A DNA stretch of 61,053 nt from JAWPMV01 sp038527215 (GTDB taxonomy: Bacteria; Bacteroidota; Bacteroidia; J057). The position numbers and the translations under genes were made by a program. Every line of letters begins with the position of its first letter. Position 1 is the stretch's first letter. This document shows, one piece after another, positions 16,269 to 26,400 of this stretch. The notes under the pieces are model-generated. The model was not told the DNA's origin and searched no databases. It saw only the letters and a list, made by a program, of their open reading frames with translations. The stretch lies in NCBI GenBank assembly GCA_038527215.1, contig JBCBGC010000032.1:1-61053 (forward strand), given 5' to 3'.

Positions 16269-16334
16269 CGCTTTATCAAGAAAAAGTGGATAAGCGCTTT
16301 ATCAAGAAAAAGTGGATAAGCGCTTTATCAAGAG
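16246..16334 (+). repeat. 26-bp tandem repeat, 3.4 units
   Basis: Units 16246-16271, 16272-16297, 16298-16323 and a partial 16324-16334 repeat TTTATCAAGAAAAAGTGGAT followed by AAGCGC. The first unit overlaps the hairpin end of dispersed repeat copy A, so the array looks like local slippage of that end. Each unit junction also contains a near palindrome (GATAAGCGCTTTATC). There are no spacers, so this is not CRISPR. Confidence 0.9.
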
Positions 16335-16343
16335 AATATCCCA

Positions 16344-16634
16344 TTGCCTCATAAGATTCCTTTAACCAAGTTCATCTGGCTTCCGGAAAAAGGACTCTTT
16401 CGAGAAATCTTCATTTATTGCCAAATGACAATCCAAAGAGAGCGCATGGAAAAAGTAAACCGCATCAGCCCCATGCTTTCCGAAGATGCCCAAACCCGCT
16501 ATCTGGAATTTTTCAGACGCTTTCCCAATCTGGCCAATCGCATTCCGCTGACTTATTTAGCCTCCTATATCGGCATCACCAAACATTCGCTTAGCGGGAT
16601 CAGAAGGGAGGTTCGGAATATTTCCCCAAAGTGA
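16344..16634 (+). pseudogene. Truncated Crp/Fnr-family regulator (C-terminal part only)
   Basis: The 96-codon frame lacks any cyclic-nucleotide-binding domain, but its end matches the C-terminus of this Crp/Fnr type: YLEFFRRFPNLANRIPLTYL, then ASYIGITKHSLSGIRREV, comparable with LQHIPLQYLASYLGIT of the intact gene at 36917. The missing first ~120 residues are replaced by repeat DNA (copy A and the 26-bp array), so it appears to be a 5'-deleted remnant. A short expressed HTH peptide cannot be excluded. Confidence 0.75.
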
Positions 16635-16674
16635 ATTCCTCCATGAGAATCCCAGGTGTAAAGCCATTTTTATC

Positions 16675-17061
16675 ATGAAAATCGATCCCATCATCGCGGT
16701 CCAAGACGTTGAAAAAAGCGCTGCCTGGTACCAGCAGCTATTCGGTTGGAAAAGCATGCATGGAGGAAGGGAATTCGAGGTGTTGGCAGACCAGGACGGA
16801 GAAATTTGCCTCTGTCTCCATCAGTGGGGCACCCATGATCATCCTACCATGGAGAACCCTGCCTTCACCCCCGGCAACGGATTAATCCTGTATGTTCGGA
16901 CGGAAAATATGGAGGGCATTCGGGCACGGCTAAAAGCAATGAATTATCCGGTGGAAAGGGAAGTGCAACTGAACCCCAATTCCCATCATCGGGAATTTTC
17001 CCTGATTGATCCCAACGGCTATTACCTGACCATATCGGCCTTTCATCGCTATGGAGCCTAG
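16675..17061 (+). CDS. VOC-family (glyoxalase/bleomycin-resistance) protein
   Basis: The 128 residues form a single VOC domain: PIIAVQDVEKSAAWYQQLFG, GEICLCLHQWGTHDHP, GLILYVRTENMEGIRARLKA and FSLIDPNGYYLTIS. Members bind a metal or small ligand as dimers and act in isomerisation, dioxygenation or drug binding; the specific role is not evident. No signal peptide, so it is cytoplasmic, unlike the lipoprotein VOC at 12740. The next gene starts 62 bp downstream. Confidence 0.88.
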   Translation: MKIDPIIAVQDVEKSAAWYQQLFGWKSMHGGREFEVLADQDGEICLCLHQWGTHDHPTMENPAFTPGNGLILYVRTENMEGIRARLKAMNYPVEREVQLNPNSHHREFSLIDPNGYYLTISAFHRYGA

Positions 17062-17122
17062 GAAGCCGGGGAATCAATGCCTGGATTTAGGATACCCGCC
17101 AATCATCCTTATCTTTAGCCCT

Positions 17123-17824
17123 ATGCGAACTCCATTTGCTATTTTGGGGCTATGGTTCAGCATGTTAAGCTGCCAGCCCACCTCTCCTCCCAACACCCCC
17201 GCACCCATGCCTGGAAATAATCTTTTCTCGGGTCTGACTAACCAGGAAATCGGCTCCTTCAGTTGGATGAATGAACCACAGGTTTTTTCTTTCGAAAACG
17301 GTTCCCTCTCCGTCGTAGCCCTCAAGGGTACGGATTTCTTCAATAATCCCGAAGATAGCAGCCTCACGGCTACTGCTCCTTATCTCTATCAGGAAGTGAG
17401 TGGAGACTTTGTCGCTACTGCCCTGGTCAGTCCGGGCTTTGCCTCTATGTGGAATGCCGCCTGCCTGATGGTCCACATGGACGAGCAGCATTGGATCAAA
17501 TTTGCCTTTGAGAAGTCGGACGCGACAGGTAAAAGCATCGTTACGGTGGTAACCCGAGGCGTATCTGATGATGCCAATGGCGTCAGGCTCAGCAAGCAGG
17601 ATCAAGTCTGGCTCCGCCTGATCCGTAAAGGAGATGTCTATTCTTTGCTCTGGTCTTTGGATGGACAGATCTATAAAATGGCCCGTTTATGTGCCATGCC
17701 TGCCTTCGAAAAGGTTAAAATTGGCCTGGAGATGCAGTGCCCGGTGGGAGCGCCTGCGCTACATTTGGTTCATTTTTTTGGCCTGGAAAAAAAGACGGTC
17801 AAAGACCTGCGCAAAGGGGAATAA
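17123..17824 (+). CDS. DUF1349 concanavalin-like lipoprotein
   Basis: From ATG 17123 the product has a lipoprotein signal (LGLWFSMLSC). The open frame extends upstream into the VOC gene but lacks a better start. The ~233-residue protein is a DUF1349 jelly-roll: FVATALVSPGF, WNAACLMVHMDEQHWIKFAF, SIVTVVTRGVSDDANG, VWLRLIRKGDVYSLLWSLDG and KIGLEMQCPVG. The fold resembles laminin-G/concanavalin carbohydrate-binding modules; catalysis is not established. It ends shortly before the hairpin at 17829. Confidence 0.85.
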   Translation: MRTPFAILGLWFSMLSCQPTSPPNTPAPMPGNNLFSGLTNQEIGSFSWMNEPQVFSFENGSLSVVALKGTDFFNNPEDSSLTATAPYLYQEVSGDFVATALVSPGFASMWNAACLMVHMDEQHWIKFAFEKSDATGKSIVTVVTRGVSDDANGVRLSKQDQVWLRLIRKGDVYSLLWSLDGQIYKMARLCAMPAFEKVKIGLEMQCPVGAPALHLVHFFGLEKKTVKDLRKGE

Positions 17825-17855
17825 AAAAGGGAGCCCGCCAACTGGCGGAGCTCCC
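17823..17855 (-). terminator. Terminator between convergent DUF1349 and cytochrome c genes
   Basis: GGGAGC (17829-17834) pairs with GCTCCC (17850-17855), and CGCCA pairs with TGGCG inside. The run AAAAAA at 17823-17828 is the U-tract on the minus strand, so it is best placed as terminator of the cytochrome gene. The stem may also slow plus-strand transcription. Confidence 0.8.
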
Positions 17856-17887
17856 AAAGATGCTCATAAGGAATGATTCTTGGGTCG

Positions 17888-18865
17888 CTAATCCTCCTCC
17901 CCAGGAGGTAGGACCGTGAAAGGGACTTGGTTTTGTATGGGTTCCAGAGAGGTGAGATATGCATATAAGGCTTTCAGGTCAACCTCATCCATATGATAGA
18001 AAGCGCCCCAGGCCATGGGAGAGCCCGCCTGTATTCTCCCTGCTTTAAAGCGGTTGATGAATACCTCTTCTGTCCAGCTAGCCAGGAGGCCCGTAGTGGA
18101 ATCTGTGGTGAGGTTGGGACTGAAAAATGTGAAGCCTTGCGTGTAACCATCAGGCCCGAATTGAAATCCTCCGCCAAAGGGTCCACTAATGAAATCCCCG
18201 GTTTGGGTGTTCCGGTTGGTATGACAGTCCAGACAGTTGGCCACATGCTGGGCCAGGTATCCTCCATAAGCTACATTTACCCCCTTTTCGACGGATACAG
18301 GAGGGGGGCTTTGAGGGCTGAGCGGCTGCATCCAGCCTAAGGCCACCGTGATTTTCCCCCAGGTAGTCCATTGAGAAGCGGGCACTTCATGCTCCACAGG
18401 TTCTGTTGAACGCAAATAGGAAATAATGGCCGTCAGGTCTTCATCGCTTATTTGCTGGTAAGGCATAAAGGGAAAAATCATGTGTCCACTGGCAGATACG
18501 CCATGCCGCAAGGCCCGGGCGAGTTGCCCGTCTGAGTATTGGCCAATACCTGTGGCCTGATCGGAGGTGAGATTGGGGGCCCTAAAGGTTCCCATAGGAA
18601 AACTGAATTCTCCCCCTCCCGAGAGGGGAGCCATGATGCCCTGATCCAAGTCTTCCATATGTTCTTGGGGAACGTGGCACATCGCACAATGGGCCGGCCC
18701 ATAGACAAGGTACTTGCCTCGGGCAATCACCGTTGAATCCGTACTGCTAACAATGGCGGGATATGGGGCCAGGAAGGGCTGCTGCCATATTACTTCTATG
18801 ATGAGGAGCAGGGATAACCACGTAAAATTGAGGATACCCAACATCCATAAACCTATCTTTTTCAT
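17888..18865 (-). CDS. Membrane-anchored diheme cytochrome c
   Basis: The 325 residues start with one membrane helix (IGLWMLGILNFTWLSLLLII). Two class I cytochrome c domains follow, with haem motifs CAMCH (about residue 60) and CLDCH (about 210). Met ligands are plausible in MIFPFMPYQQISDEDL and SPMAWGAFYHMDEVDLKAL. The form resembles the c-type subunits that pass electrons from periplasmic dehydrogenases to the respiratory chain. No dehydrogenase gene is adjacent, so the partner is unknown. Confidence 0.9.
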   Translation of the reverse strand: MKKIGLWMLGILNFTWLSLLLIIEVIWQQPFLAPYPAIVSSTDSTVIARGKYLVYGPAHCAMCHVPQEHMEDLDQGIMAPLSGGGEFSFPMGTFRAPNLTSDQATGIGQYSDGQLARALRHGVSASGHMIFPFMPYQQISDEDLTAIISYLRSTEPVEHEVPASQWTTWGKITVALGWMQPLSPQSPPPVSVEKGVNVAYGGYLAQHVANCLDCHTNRNTQTGDFISGPFGGGFQFGPDGYTQGFTFFSPNLTTDSTTGLLASWTEEVFINRFKAGRIQAGSPMAWGAFYHMDEVDLKALYAYLTSLEPIQNQVPFTVLPPGEED

Positions 18866-19067
18866 GGTGGCTGATCGAAATACGATAACAGAAAACAGGA
18901 CTAAAGGGCAGCTATGGATAGATCATGATGAATTTCCAGCCTTTTCCTGTAAGACCTTTGGTAAGCCGATGTAATCTTTGGTGATTTCGCCCTGGATATG
19001 ACCGTCAAAATTGGTGCGGAGGTTGCGTGGCACGCACGCCTTGGGGGTATAATTTACTGATAGTCAG

Positions 19068-22000
19068 CTATTTTCTGGTTTCGCTGGGTAGCGTCCCAAA
19101 ATGAGCCTGGAAGGCCTTTGAAAAATTGGATAAATCTTTGAACCCTACCCGCCAGGCCACTTCCGATACGGTAAGGTCAGTGTTTTGGAGGAGTCGTTTA
19201 GCTTCTGTCAATCGAAAATTCCGGATATAAATGGAAGGGGAAGTATCCACCAGCGCTTTCATTTTGCGGTATAACTGGGAACGACTCAAGCTCAGTTGTC
19301 GACACAGTTCAGCCAGGCTGAAATCCTCATCAGCATAGTTTGCCTCGACGATGAGGCGAACTTTCTGCATAAAAATATCCGTTGTTTGAAATCCCTCTTT
19401 CGACCCCTTAGCACCCGTGTCGCTTGGATACTCGGAATAATGCGCTTGGAGCTGTTGATTTCGCTCCAACAATTTCTCCACCCGCAACAGGAGTTCCGCC
19501 CGGTGAAAGGGTTTGGCCAGATAGGCATCTGCCCCGTGGCTTAGGCCTTGCATTTTCGAAGAAAAATCGGCTTTGGCGGTCAGCATGATGATGGGAATAT
19601 GACGGGTTCTTTCGTCTTTTTTCAAGCGCTCGCAAACTTCAAAGCCATCTTTTTCTGGCATCATCACATCCGTGATAACCAAGTCAGGAATATGGGCCAA
19701 AGCCTTTTCAATCCCCACCTTTCCATTGAGCGCGATATCTAATTCAAACGCATCTTCCAGGCAGGCCTTCAGATACGCCACCACATCTGCATTGTCTTCC
19801 ATCAGTAAAATTTGGGGAAGCGCCCTATCTGCTGCCGAGGAGGCTGGTACTGCCTCATTCAATCCAGAAGTAGGAGGTAGAAAAGGGATTCTTTCCTGGT
19901 CCCGGAGCTTGTGCTCATCAGCTAGCGGGGCATTCCGCTGGATGGGTAATTGCACCCGGAACTTTGTCCCCTGACCGGCTTCACTTTCTACGGTAATTTC
20001 TCCATGCATGACCTTGACTAACTCCCGGGTATGCGCCAATCCTATGCCCGTACCCTCTTTTTTCCTGCTGGAAGTCCCGTCCACCTGATAGAAGCGATCA
20101 AAAATAAAGGGAAGATCTTCGGCTTTGATCCCTATGCCGTTATCCGATACCTGGATATGAATCGCTTCCCGCTTAGGGGAGGCGCTAACTTCTACCGAAA
20201 CCTTGCCTCCTGAAGGGGTAAATTTCAGGGCATTGGAGAGGAGGTTCGCCATGATTTGCTTCACCTGTTCCGGATCAAAATCCATCATGAGGCTTTCTTC
20301 GGTACTATGATATCTCAGGATCAGGTTTAGGCTGTTGGCATAGGTTTGAAAAGATTCCGTCAAATACCTCAAATAGCCAACCAGATCTCCTTGCTCCCAT
20401 TGCAATCGGAAGGAATGATCTTCCAATTTGGAAAGGTCCAGGAGCTGATTGATCAGGCGAAGGAGCTGTTTCCCATTGTTCTCGATCAGGTTAATTCCAT
20501 TTTCCAGGTATTGCTCTGGCTGTTGGCGAATGTGCGCAGCCATGCCCAGAATAACGGTTAAGGGCGTACGGAATTCATGGGTGATATTGGTGTACAGTTT
20601 GGATTTGAAGTTGTTTAGCTTCTTCAGCCGGATGGCTTCTGTTTGTTCCGCCTGGAGCTTGTGTTGCAGTTCCCAGCGCTTGGATAAAAAGCGATATACG
20701 ATCCATAGAAGGGCCAATGTAAGGCATGTATAAGCCAGATAGGCCCACCAGGTAGCCCACCAGGGAGGATGAACGATGACCTTTACGGAAAGCACATTCG
20801 GGTGCCAAAGACCATGGCTATCTTTGGCCCTTACCTCAAAATTAAACTCCCCGGTAGGCAGACTGCTAAAGCGGGTGAAATTAAATTTGGAGGGTTTGGA
20901 CCAGGTGTCCTGATAGCCTTTCATGCGGAAACTGTAGGCCACCTCGGAGGGGTTGTTGAAGTTGGTCAGGGCATATTCAAAGGTGAAAGAGCGGTGGTGA
21001 TAGTAAATATGAATCCTGGGATATTCAGGAAAAAGCATCCGCCGCTCCGTTTTTCCTGCTTGTTCATCTACATATTCATAGGCAGAAAGAGCAAGGGCGG
21101 CTTGTGTTTGCTGATCCAGAAAGTCTTTCATCAATTTTTCTGGGTAAAAGGCATTGATGCCCCGTAATCCACCAAAATACATGCGCCCGTCCCGCGCTTT
21201 GAAATAAGCTTTCCGATTGAATTCATTGTGCGTCAGGCCATCCTCTTCGTAAAAATTGACAAAAGATTCCGTAGCTATGCTGAAGCGGGAGAGGCCATGA
21301 TTGGTACTGAGCCAAAGCACGGAATCTCCTTCTGCGAGCATCCCGCAAACGAAATCATTGGGCAGCCCATCCTGCATGGTGTACTGCCTGCCCTGCTGGG
21401 TCAGGGGGTCGAAATATACCAGACCCTCATTGGTTGCCAGCCAAAGCTTTTGTTCCGCATCCTCCTCTATGGCCAGGACCCGAAGTTTACTAAGATTAAC
21501 GGCCTTGAAGCTTAGTGAATCAGATACTCGTTTTTCCGGGTCATATTGAAAAAGCCGTCCTTCCCTACCTATGAACACCTTCCCACTAAAACGGCCTGCA
21601 TGTAGGACTTCGTTGACCACCAATTCTTCATTAGGAAAGGTATAAGCATCTTGCCAATGGGGACTTACCGATCCCTCTACCAGATAGGATAGACGATTAA
21701 ACCGAACCCACCATAAGCGGCCATCAGTGCCTTCGCTAAACAAGCCTTCATCCTGAAAATCTTTGCTTTCTGCACCGGGAACGTAGACCATCGCTTTACT
21801 TTCTGATTCGAAGCGCCACCCATTATTGAGATAAAGTTTTCCCTTTCGTGCAATCACATGTGAGGGGAGGGGAATCTGGAAGCTATCCCGGGCGAAAAAG
21901 CGGGTAGTTTCTGTACGATCAGGATGAAATTTCAACAAGCCTTGATATAGGTAAGCATACAGAAAACCTGCTGCATCCTCGGTGATCCCTCTAAGGCTGC

Positions 22001-23120
22001 AATAGCCTGCACAGGCTTCCTGTGGCTGCGCAAAATAGGTGGCTACCTTAGACGTGGGTACATAGACTTGTAACAAGCCGAGCTGGGAGCCAAACCATAC
22101 GGACCCATTCTGATCTTGCACAGGCCCGAAAACTTCAGTTTCATTAGGAATGACTTCTGACAAGAAAGAGGAGTAATCAATGAGGGTATCCTTGCCAGCA
22201 TCATAAAAAAGGACTTGCATTCTTCCCCTTGTCACCCAAATGCTTCCATCCTCCAATAAGAGGGGGGAATGAAGATAGGGCTGTGGCTTTAGCCAAAACT
22301 TATTGATAGGATGGGGCCTTAAGATTTGTGAATCTGGATGCCAAAAATACATGCGGTACAGATAGGCGGGATCGGCCTCTCTTACGTTTACCACTTGACT
22401 GGTCAGGAGTAACAGGCTTCCGTTTTTCAGTTCTTTTACATCGTGGATGGCTCCCTTTTCCTCAAGTCCCCGAAGTACATAGGCTTGAACCTTTTTGGTC
22501 CGTAGATGCCAAATTTGTAATTGATTTCCTCTGTGGTAATCATGATGGCTATGGAAGAGAAATATATTCCCTGAATCTCCCTGGGCATAGTAGGTCTGCT
22601 TGGCATTTACGTGTTGATAAAGGGGAGCATCACTAAACTGGTGGTTGGCAAATCGCCAGATGCGGAGTGTATCCCGATAGTTGGTTTGTTCTCCCAGCCA
22701 AATCTCATCAGGAGGAGCTCCCTCAATGAAACCTAAGCGGTAAGTTTTTACCTCCTGGAAGGGGGTCTGGTAAGAGGCCCAGCGGCTAGTATGGATATTT
22801 AAAACGAGAAGATACTTCTTGCTCCAACAAGCCAACAAGGTGTCCTGGTAGAGCTTAATTTCCCATAGTTTCTCCCTACTTCCCGGAAGCTCGGCTGGTG
22901 GGAGGAAGGGCACGATTTTCTGCCCGTCATAGCGATGAAGCTTGTAGTCGTTGAGGACCCAGAGAAATCCCCGTTGATCCTGGGTAATATAAGTCGTCAG
23001 TCCTCCCGAAAGCCCATCTTGAGCGGTGAAAAACTCAAAATTGGCTTTTTGAGCTGTCGCAGAAGACAGGTACAGCATCAGGAGCATGCTCAAGACCAAA
23101 GGATAGCAATTCAACTTCAT
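19068..23120 (-). CDS. Hybrid two-component system regulator (HTCS), copy 1
   Basis: The 1350-residue protein holds a whole signalling chain. Order: signal peptide (1-23), periplasmic two-component propeller (about 25-700, repeats such as GLSGGLTTYITQDQRGFLWV), Y_Y_Y domain (about 710-780), one membrane helix (about 787-808), HisKA with the phospho-His in NITHEFRTPL (about 847), HATPase (NLLSNALKFTPSGG, DNGIGI, GTGIGLAH), receiver with Asp in PDLVITDVMMPEKDG (about 1150) and AraC HTH (about 1265-1350). HTCS proteins sense oligosaccharides and usually switch on an adjacent polysaccharide locus; no SusC/SusD or glycosidase adjoins it. A paralogue of identical length lies upstream. Confidence 0.96.
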   Translation of the reverse strand: MKLNCYPLVLSMLLMLYLSSATAQKANFEFFTAQDGLSGGLTTYITQDQRGFLWVLNDYKLHRYDGQKIVPFLPPAELPGSREKLWEIKLYQDTLLACWSKKYLLVLNIHTSRWASYQTPFQEVKTYRLGFIEGAPPDEIWLGEQTNYRDTLRIWRFANHQFSDAPLYQHVNAKQTYYAQGDSGNIFLFHSHHDYHRGNQLQIWHLRTKKVQAYVLRGLEEKGAIHDVKELKNGSLLLLTSQVVNVREADPAYLYRMYFWHPDSQILRPHPINKFWLKPQPYLHSPLLLEDGSIWVTRGRMQVLFYDAGKDTLIDYSSFLSEVIPNETEVFGPVQDQNGSVWFGSQLGLLQVYVPTSKVATYFAQPQEACAGYCSLRGITEDAAGFLYAYLYQGLLKFHPDRTETTRFFARDSFQIPLPSHVIARKGKLYLNNGWRFESESKAMVYVPGAESKDFQDEGLFSEGTDGRLWWVRFNRLSYLVEGSVSPHWQDAYTFPNEELVVNEVLHAGRFSGKVFIGREGRLFQYDPEKRVSDSLSFKAVNLSKLRVLAIEEDAEQKLWLATNEGLVYFDPLTQQGRQYTMQDGLPNDFVCGMLAEGDSVLWLSTNHGLSRFSIATESFVNFYEEDGLTHNEFNRKAYFKARDGRMYFGGLRGINAFYPEKLMKDFLDQQTQAALALSAYEYVDEQAGKTERRMLFPEYPRIHIYYHHRSFTFEYALTNFNNPSEVAYSFRMKGYQDTWSKPSKFNFTRFSSLPTGEFNFEVRAKDSHGLWHPNVLSVKVIVHPPWWATWWAYLAYTCLTLALLWIVYRFLSKRWELQHKLQAEQTEAIRLKKLNNFKSKLYTNITHEFRTPLTVILGMAAHIRQQPEQYLENGINLIENNGKQLLRLINQLLDLSKLEDHSFRLQWEQGDLVGYLRYLTESFQTYANSLNLILRYHSTEESLMMDFDPEQVKQIMANLLSNALKFTPSGGKVSVEVSASPKREAIHIQVSDNGIGIKAEDLPFIFDRFYQVDGTSSRKKEGTGIGLAHTRELVKVMHGEITVESEAGQGTKFRVQLPIQRNAPLADEHKLRDQERIPFLPPTSGLNEAVPASSAADRALPQILLMEDNADVVAYLKACLEDAFELDIALNGKVGIEKALAHIPDLVITDVMMPEKDGFEVCERLKKDERTRHIPIIMLTAKADFSSKMQGLSHGADAYLAKPFHRAELLLRVEKLLERNQQLQAHYSEYPSDTGAKGSKEGFQTTDIFMQKVRLIVEANYADEDFSLAELCRQLSLSRSQLYRKMKALVDTSPSIYIRNFRLTEAKRLLQNTDLTVSEVAWRVGFKDLSNFSKAFQAHFGTLPSETRK

Positions 23121-23496
23121 GCAGGAACTATCGGCAGAGAAGGGATATCTTATGCATTATGAGAGAAGTTTTTGAAGGGTAGCCAAGGAAGTAAGGCTAA
23201 GATTACCCCTTGACCGAGCTGTAAATCTGGATTTCATCATAGGGCTAAAAGCAAGACCAATGCTCTGGAAGATTGAACGGGATCGGGGCGATTTGATAGT
23301 GCCAGTAAAAATGCATGGCATACGCTCAGGATAGGGTACAGGCATTATTCCGATGCATCTCAAATTATCATGGGAAGCCTAAAGGGCTTAGGCTTCTCGG
23401 TGCAAATGTTTGATTTTTCGTACGGAGGGGACCTTAAATCTTGGTGAATTGGTTGCATGGAGGGCAGAAGGGACCCATAAAAGTGCTGATAGGCTG
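23121..23496. other. Intergenic region between the two HTCS genes
   Basis: The 376 bp contain no convincing gene. The only clear structure is a perfect 9-bp hairpin, GAAGCCTAA (23374-23382) with TTAGGCTTC (23388-23396), without a T-tract. It may act as an attenuator or weak terminator after copy 2. Short open frames here show no protein-like features. Confidence 0.5.
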
Positions 23497-26400
23497 TTAC
23501 CTGCTGGTGGAACTGGGCAGTTCACCATATAAGGCATAATAGGCTTTTGAAAAATGGGATAGATCTTTGAATCCCACCTGCCAGGCCACTTCGGAGACAT
23601 TAAGCTGGGTCGTTTTTAGGAGGGTGTGGGCATGGGCGAGGCGGTGGCGCCGGATAAAATCTGAAGGGGCCATATCAATCAGGGCCTTCATCTTTCGATA
23701 GAGCTGGGTACGACTCATCCCTAGTTCCTGGCATAGGTGCATTAACCCAAAATGCTGGTCAGCGTAATGGGCCTCAATGATGTCCCGGACTTTTTCAATA
23801 AACTGATCTTGGATGTGGAGGGTTTCCTGAGGGAGACCAGGACCTGATTCAACTTGCTGCGGGACGAATTTTTGGCTTAGGAAGGAAACGAGTCGCTGTT
23901 GACGTTCCAATAATGTTTCCACCCTTAAGAGCAGTTCTTCCTTGTCAAAAGGTTTAAGGAGGTAGGCATCTGCTCCCCGGCGCCAGCCATCCAGCCGGGA
24001 GGTAGGATCGGCTTTCGCAGTGAGCAAAATCAGCGGGATATGGCTGGTCCGTTCATCCCCCCGCAGGGTTTCACAAACTTTAAAGCCATCCTTCTCAGGC
24101 ATCATGATATCGCTGATGATCAAGTCTGGGATTTGGGTACGGGCTTTTTCAATGCCGATTTTACCATTTAAGGCAACTGCTACCTGAAAGCGATCTTGCA
24201 GGCAACTGGTTAAATAATCAATTACCGCAGGATTATCCTCGATCAGTAAGACGTGAGGCCCGGAGCTTGCCTGCCCAGTCGAACATTTTACAGGGAGTTG
24301 AAAAGGAACTACCGGGGGCTGCCCAGAAGGGATGACAGCAGGTATGCTCCCCTTAAGTTCTAATCTGACGGGTAACTGGACCGTAAAACTTGAACCCTTC
24401 CCAACTTTACTCTCCACCAGGATTTCTCCCCCCATGAGCTTCACCACTTCCTGCGTATGGGCCAAACCGATCCCCGTGCCTTCTCCTTTACGGGTGGAGG
24501 TCCCATCCACCTGATAAAAGCGATCAAAAATCTTATCGAGTTTTGCTGGATCAATGCCTATGCCTGTATCACATACCCGAATAGAGACCTTTTCCTGCTT
24601 GTGATCAGGGCTCATTTTTACAGAAACCTTCCCGCCAGAAGGGGTAAACTTGAGGGCGTTGGATAGCAGGTTGATCATGATTTGTTTCATCTGCTCAGGA
24701 TCAAAGTCCATGAACAATTGCCCTTCATCGCTATGAAACTGGAGGAGGATATTTTGGCTGTTGGCGTATGCCTGGAAAGATTCGGTGAGGTAGCGCAGGT
24801 GAGCCACTAAATCCCCATGTTCCCACTTCAATTGTAAAGAATGGTTCTCTAGCTTAGACAGGCTAAGCAGTTGATTGATCAGACGGAGCAGATGATTTCC
24901 ATTGGATTTGATCAGCTGGGTCCCACTTTCCAGATAGGTGTTAGGTTGGTTGCGGATTTGCTCGGTCATGCCCAGAATGACAGTCAACGGAGTCCGAAAT
25001 TCATGGGTAATATTGGTGTAGAATTTCGTCTTGAAGCTGTCTAGCTTTTTCAGCCGTAGGGCTTCCGCATGCTCTGCTTTGAGTTGAAGCTGCAATTCCC
25101 ACCGATAGGCAAAAAAACGATAGATGAGATAGAGCAATCCTAAGCTAAGGCATGCATACCCCAGGATAGCCCACCCGCTAGCCCACCAGGCAGGATGCAC
25201 GATGACCTTTACCCGAAGCTGATCCGGATGCCAGCGCCCATGACTATCCCGGGCTTTTACCTCGAAATCATATTCCCCGGTAGGCAGGCTGCTAAAGCGG
25301 GTAAAATTGAATTTGGAAGGCGCTGACCAGGTGTCCTGATAGCCTTTCATGCGGAAACTATAGGCCACCTCGGAAGGATTGTTGAAGTTGGTCAGGGCGT
25401 ACTCAAAGGTAAAAGAGCGATGGTGGTAGTAAATGTGAAGGCTGGGCGAGCTAGAGAAAAGCAGTTTTCGCTCCGTTTTGCCCGCCTTTTCATCTACGTA
25501 TTCAAAGGAAGAAAGCGCAAGCTGTGTCTTAGCTTGCTGCTGCCGAAAACTGGCCATTAATTCTTGCGGATAAAAGGCGTTGATGCCTTTTAGTCCACCA
25601 AAGTACATGCGTCCATCCCGGGAGGTCAAATAGGATCGCTGGTTGAACTCATTATGGCTGAGGCCATCCTCTTCATAAAAATTGGTGAAAGTTTCAGAGG
25701 GGATATGAAAGCGCGAGAGCCCATGATAGGTACTCAACCATAGGCAGGAATCACCCTCTGGAAGAATCCCGCAAACAAAATCATGAGGCAGGCCATCAAG
25801 TTTGGTGTAGCGTTTACTGCGACCGCTTTGGGGCTGGAATTGAATCAGGCCTTCATGGGAAGCCAACCAGAGGTTTTGCTGTGGATCGGCTTCGATGGCC
25901 AGAATATCCAATCTTTCAAAGCCGAGGGTTTCAAAGTCAAACCAGGTTTTCTTTTGGGTTTTGGGGTTGTATTGAAGCAGCTTTCCCTTCCGACCCAGGT
26001 AGATCAAGCCACGCTGAGGGTCCACGTAAAGGGCCGTATTTCGGACAAAATCCTGATCGGGAAATGACAAGATGGTTTCCCACCTCAAAGGCGTTTTTGT
26101 CGGGTCCAGATAGGAAAGCTGGTTAGAAAAAATCCACCACAGACCTCCCTGCCTTGCTGGGAAAAATAATCCTTCCCCACGATTTGGCCCTGCTATGGAG
26201 CCCGGGATATTCTGCAGGCGGGCTTCTCCCGGTTTGAAGGCTTTGCCATTGCTGAACCAAAGCTTCCTATCCAGGTAGTAAATGGGGGCGGGGGAGGGCA
26301 AGTCAAGGACCTCTTGCTTAAGATAGGTATAGGAGGAGGCCTGATGCGGGTTAAATTGGACCAGCCCTCCATAGTATTGGGCGAAAATATTTCCTTGTGG

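Noticed and set aside
16246..16334. Short array as a CRISPR
   Set aside because: The units are directly adjacent, with no spacers, and no cas gene is present.
23157..23363. Small minus-strand gene between the HTCS genes
   Set aside because: The product has no family features and its composition is typical of non-coding DNA. The start lies in no recognisable context.
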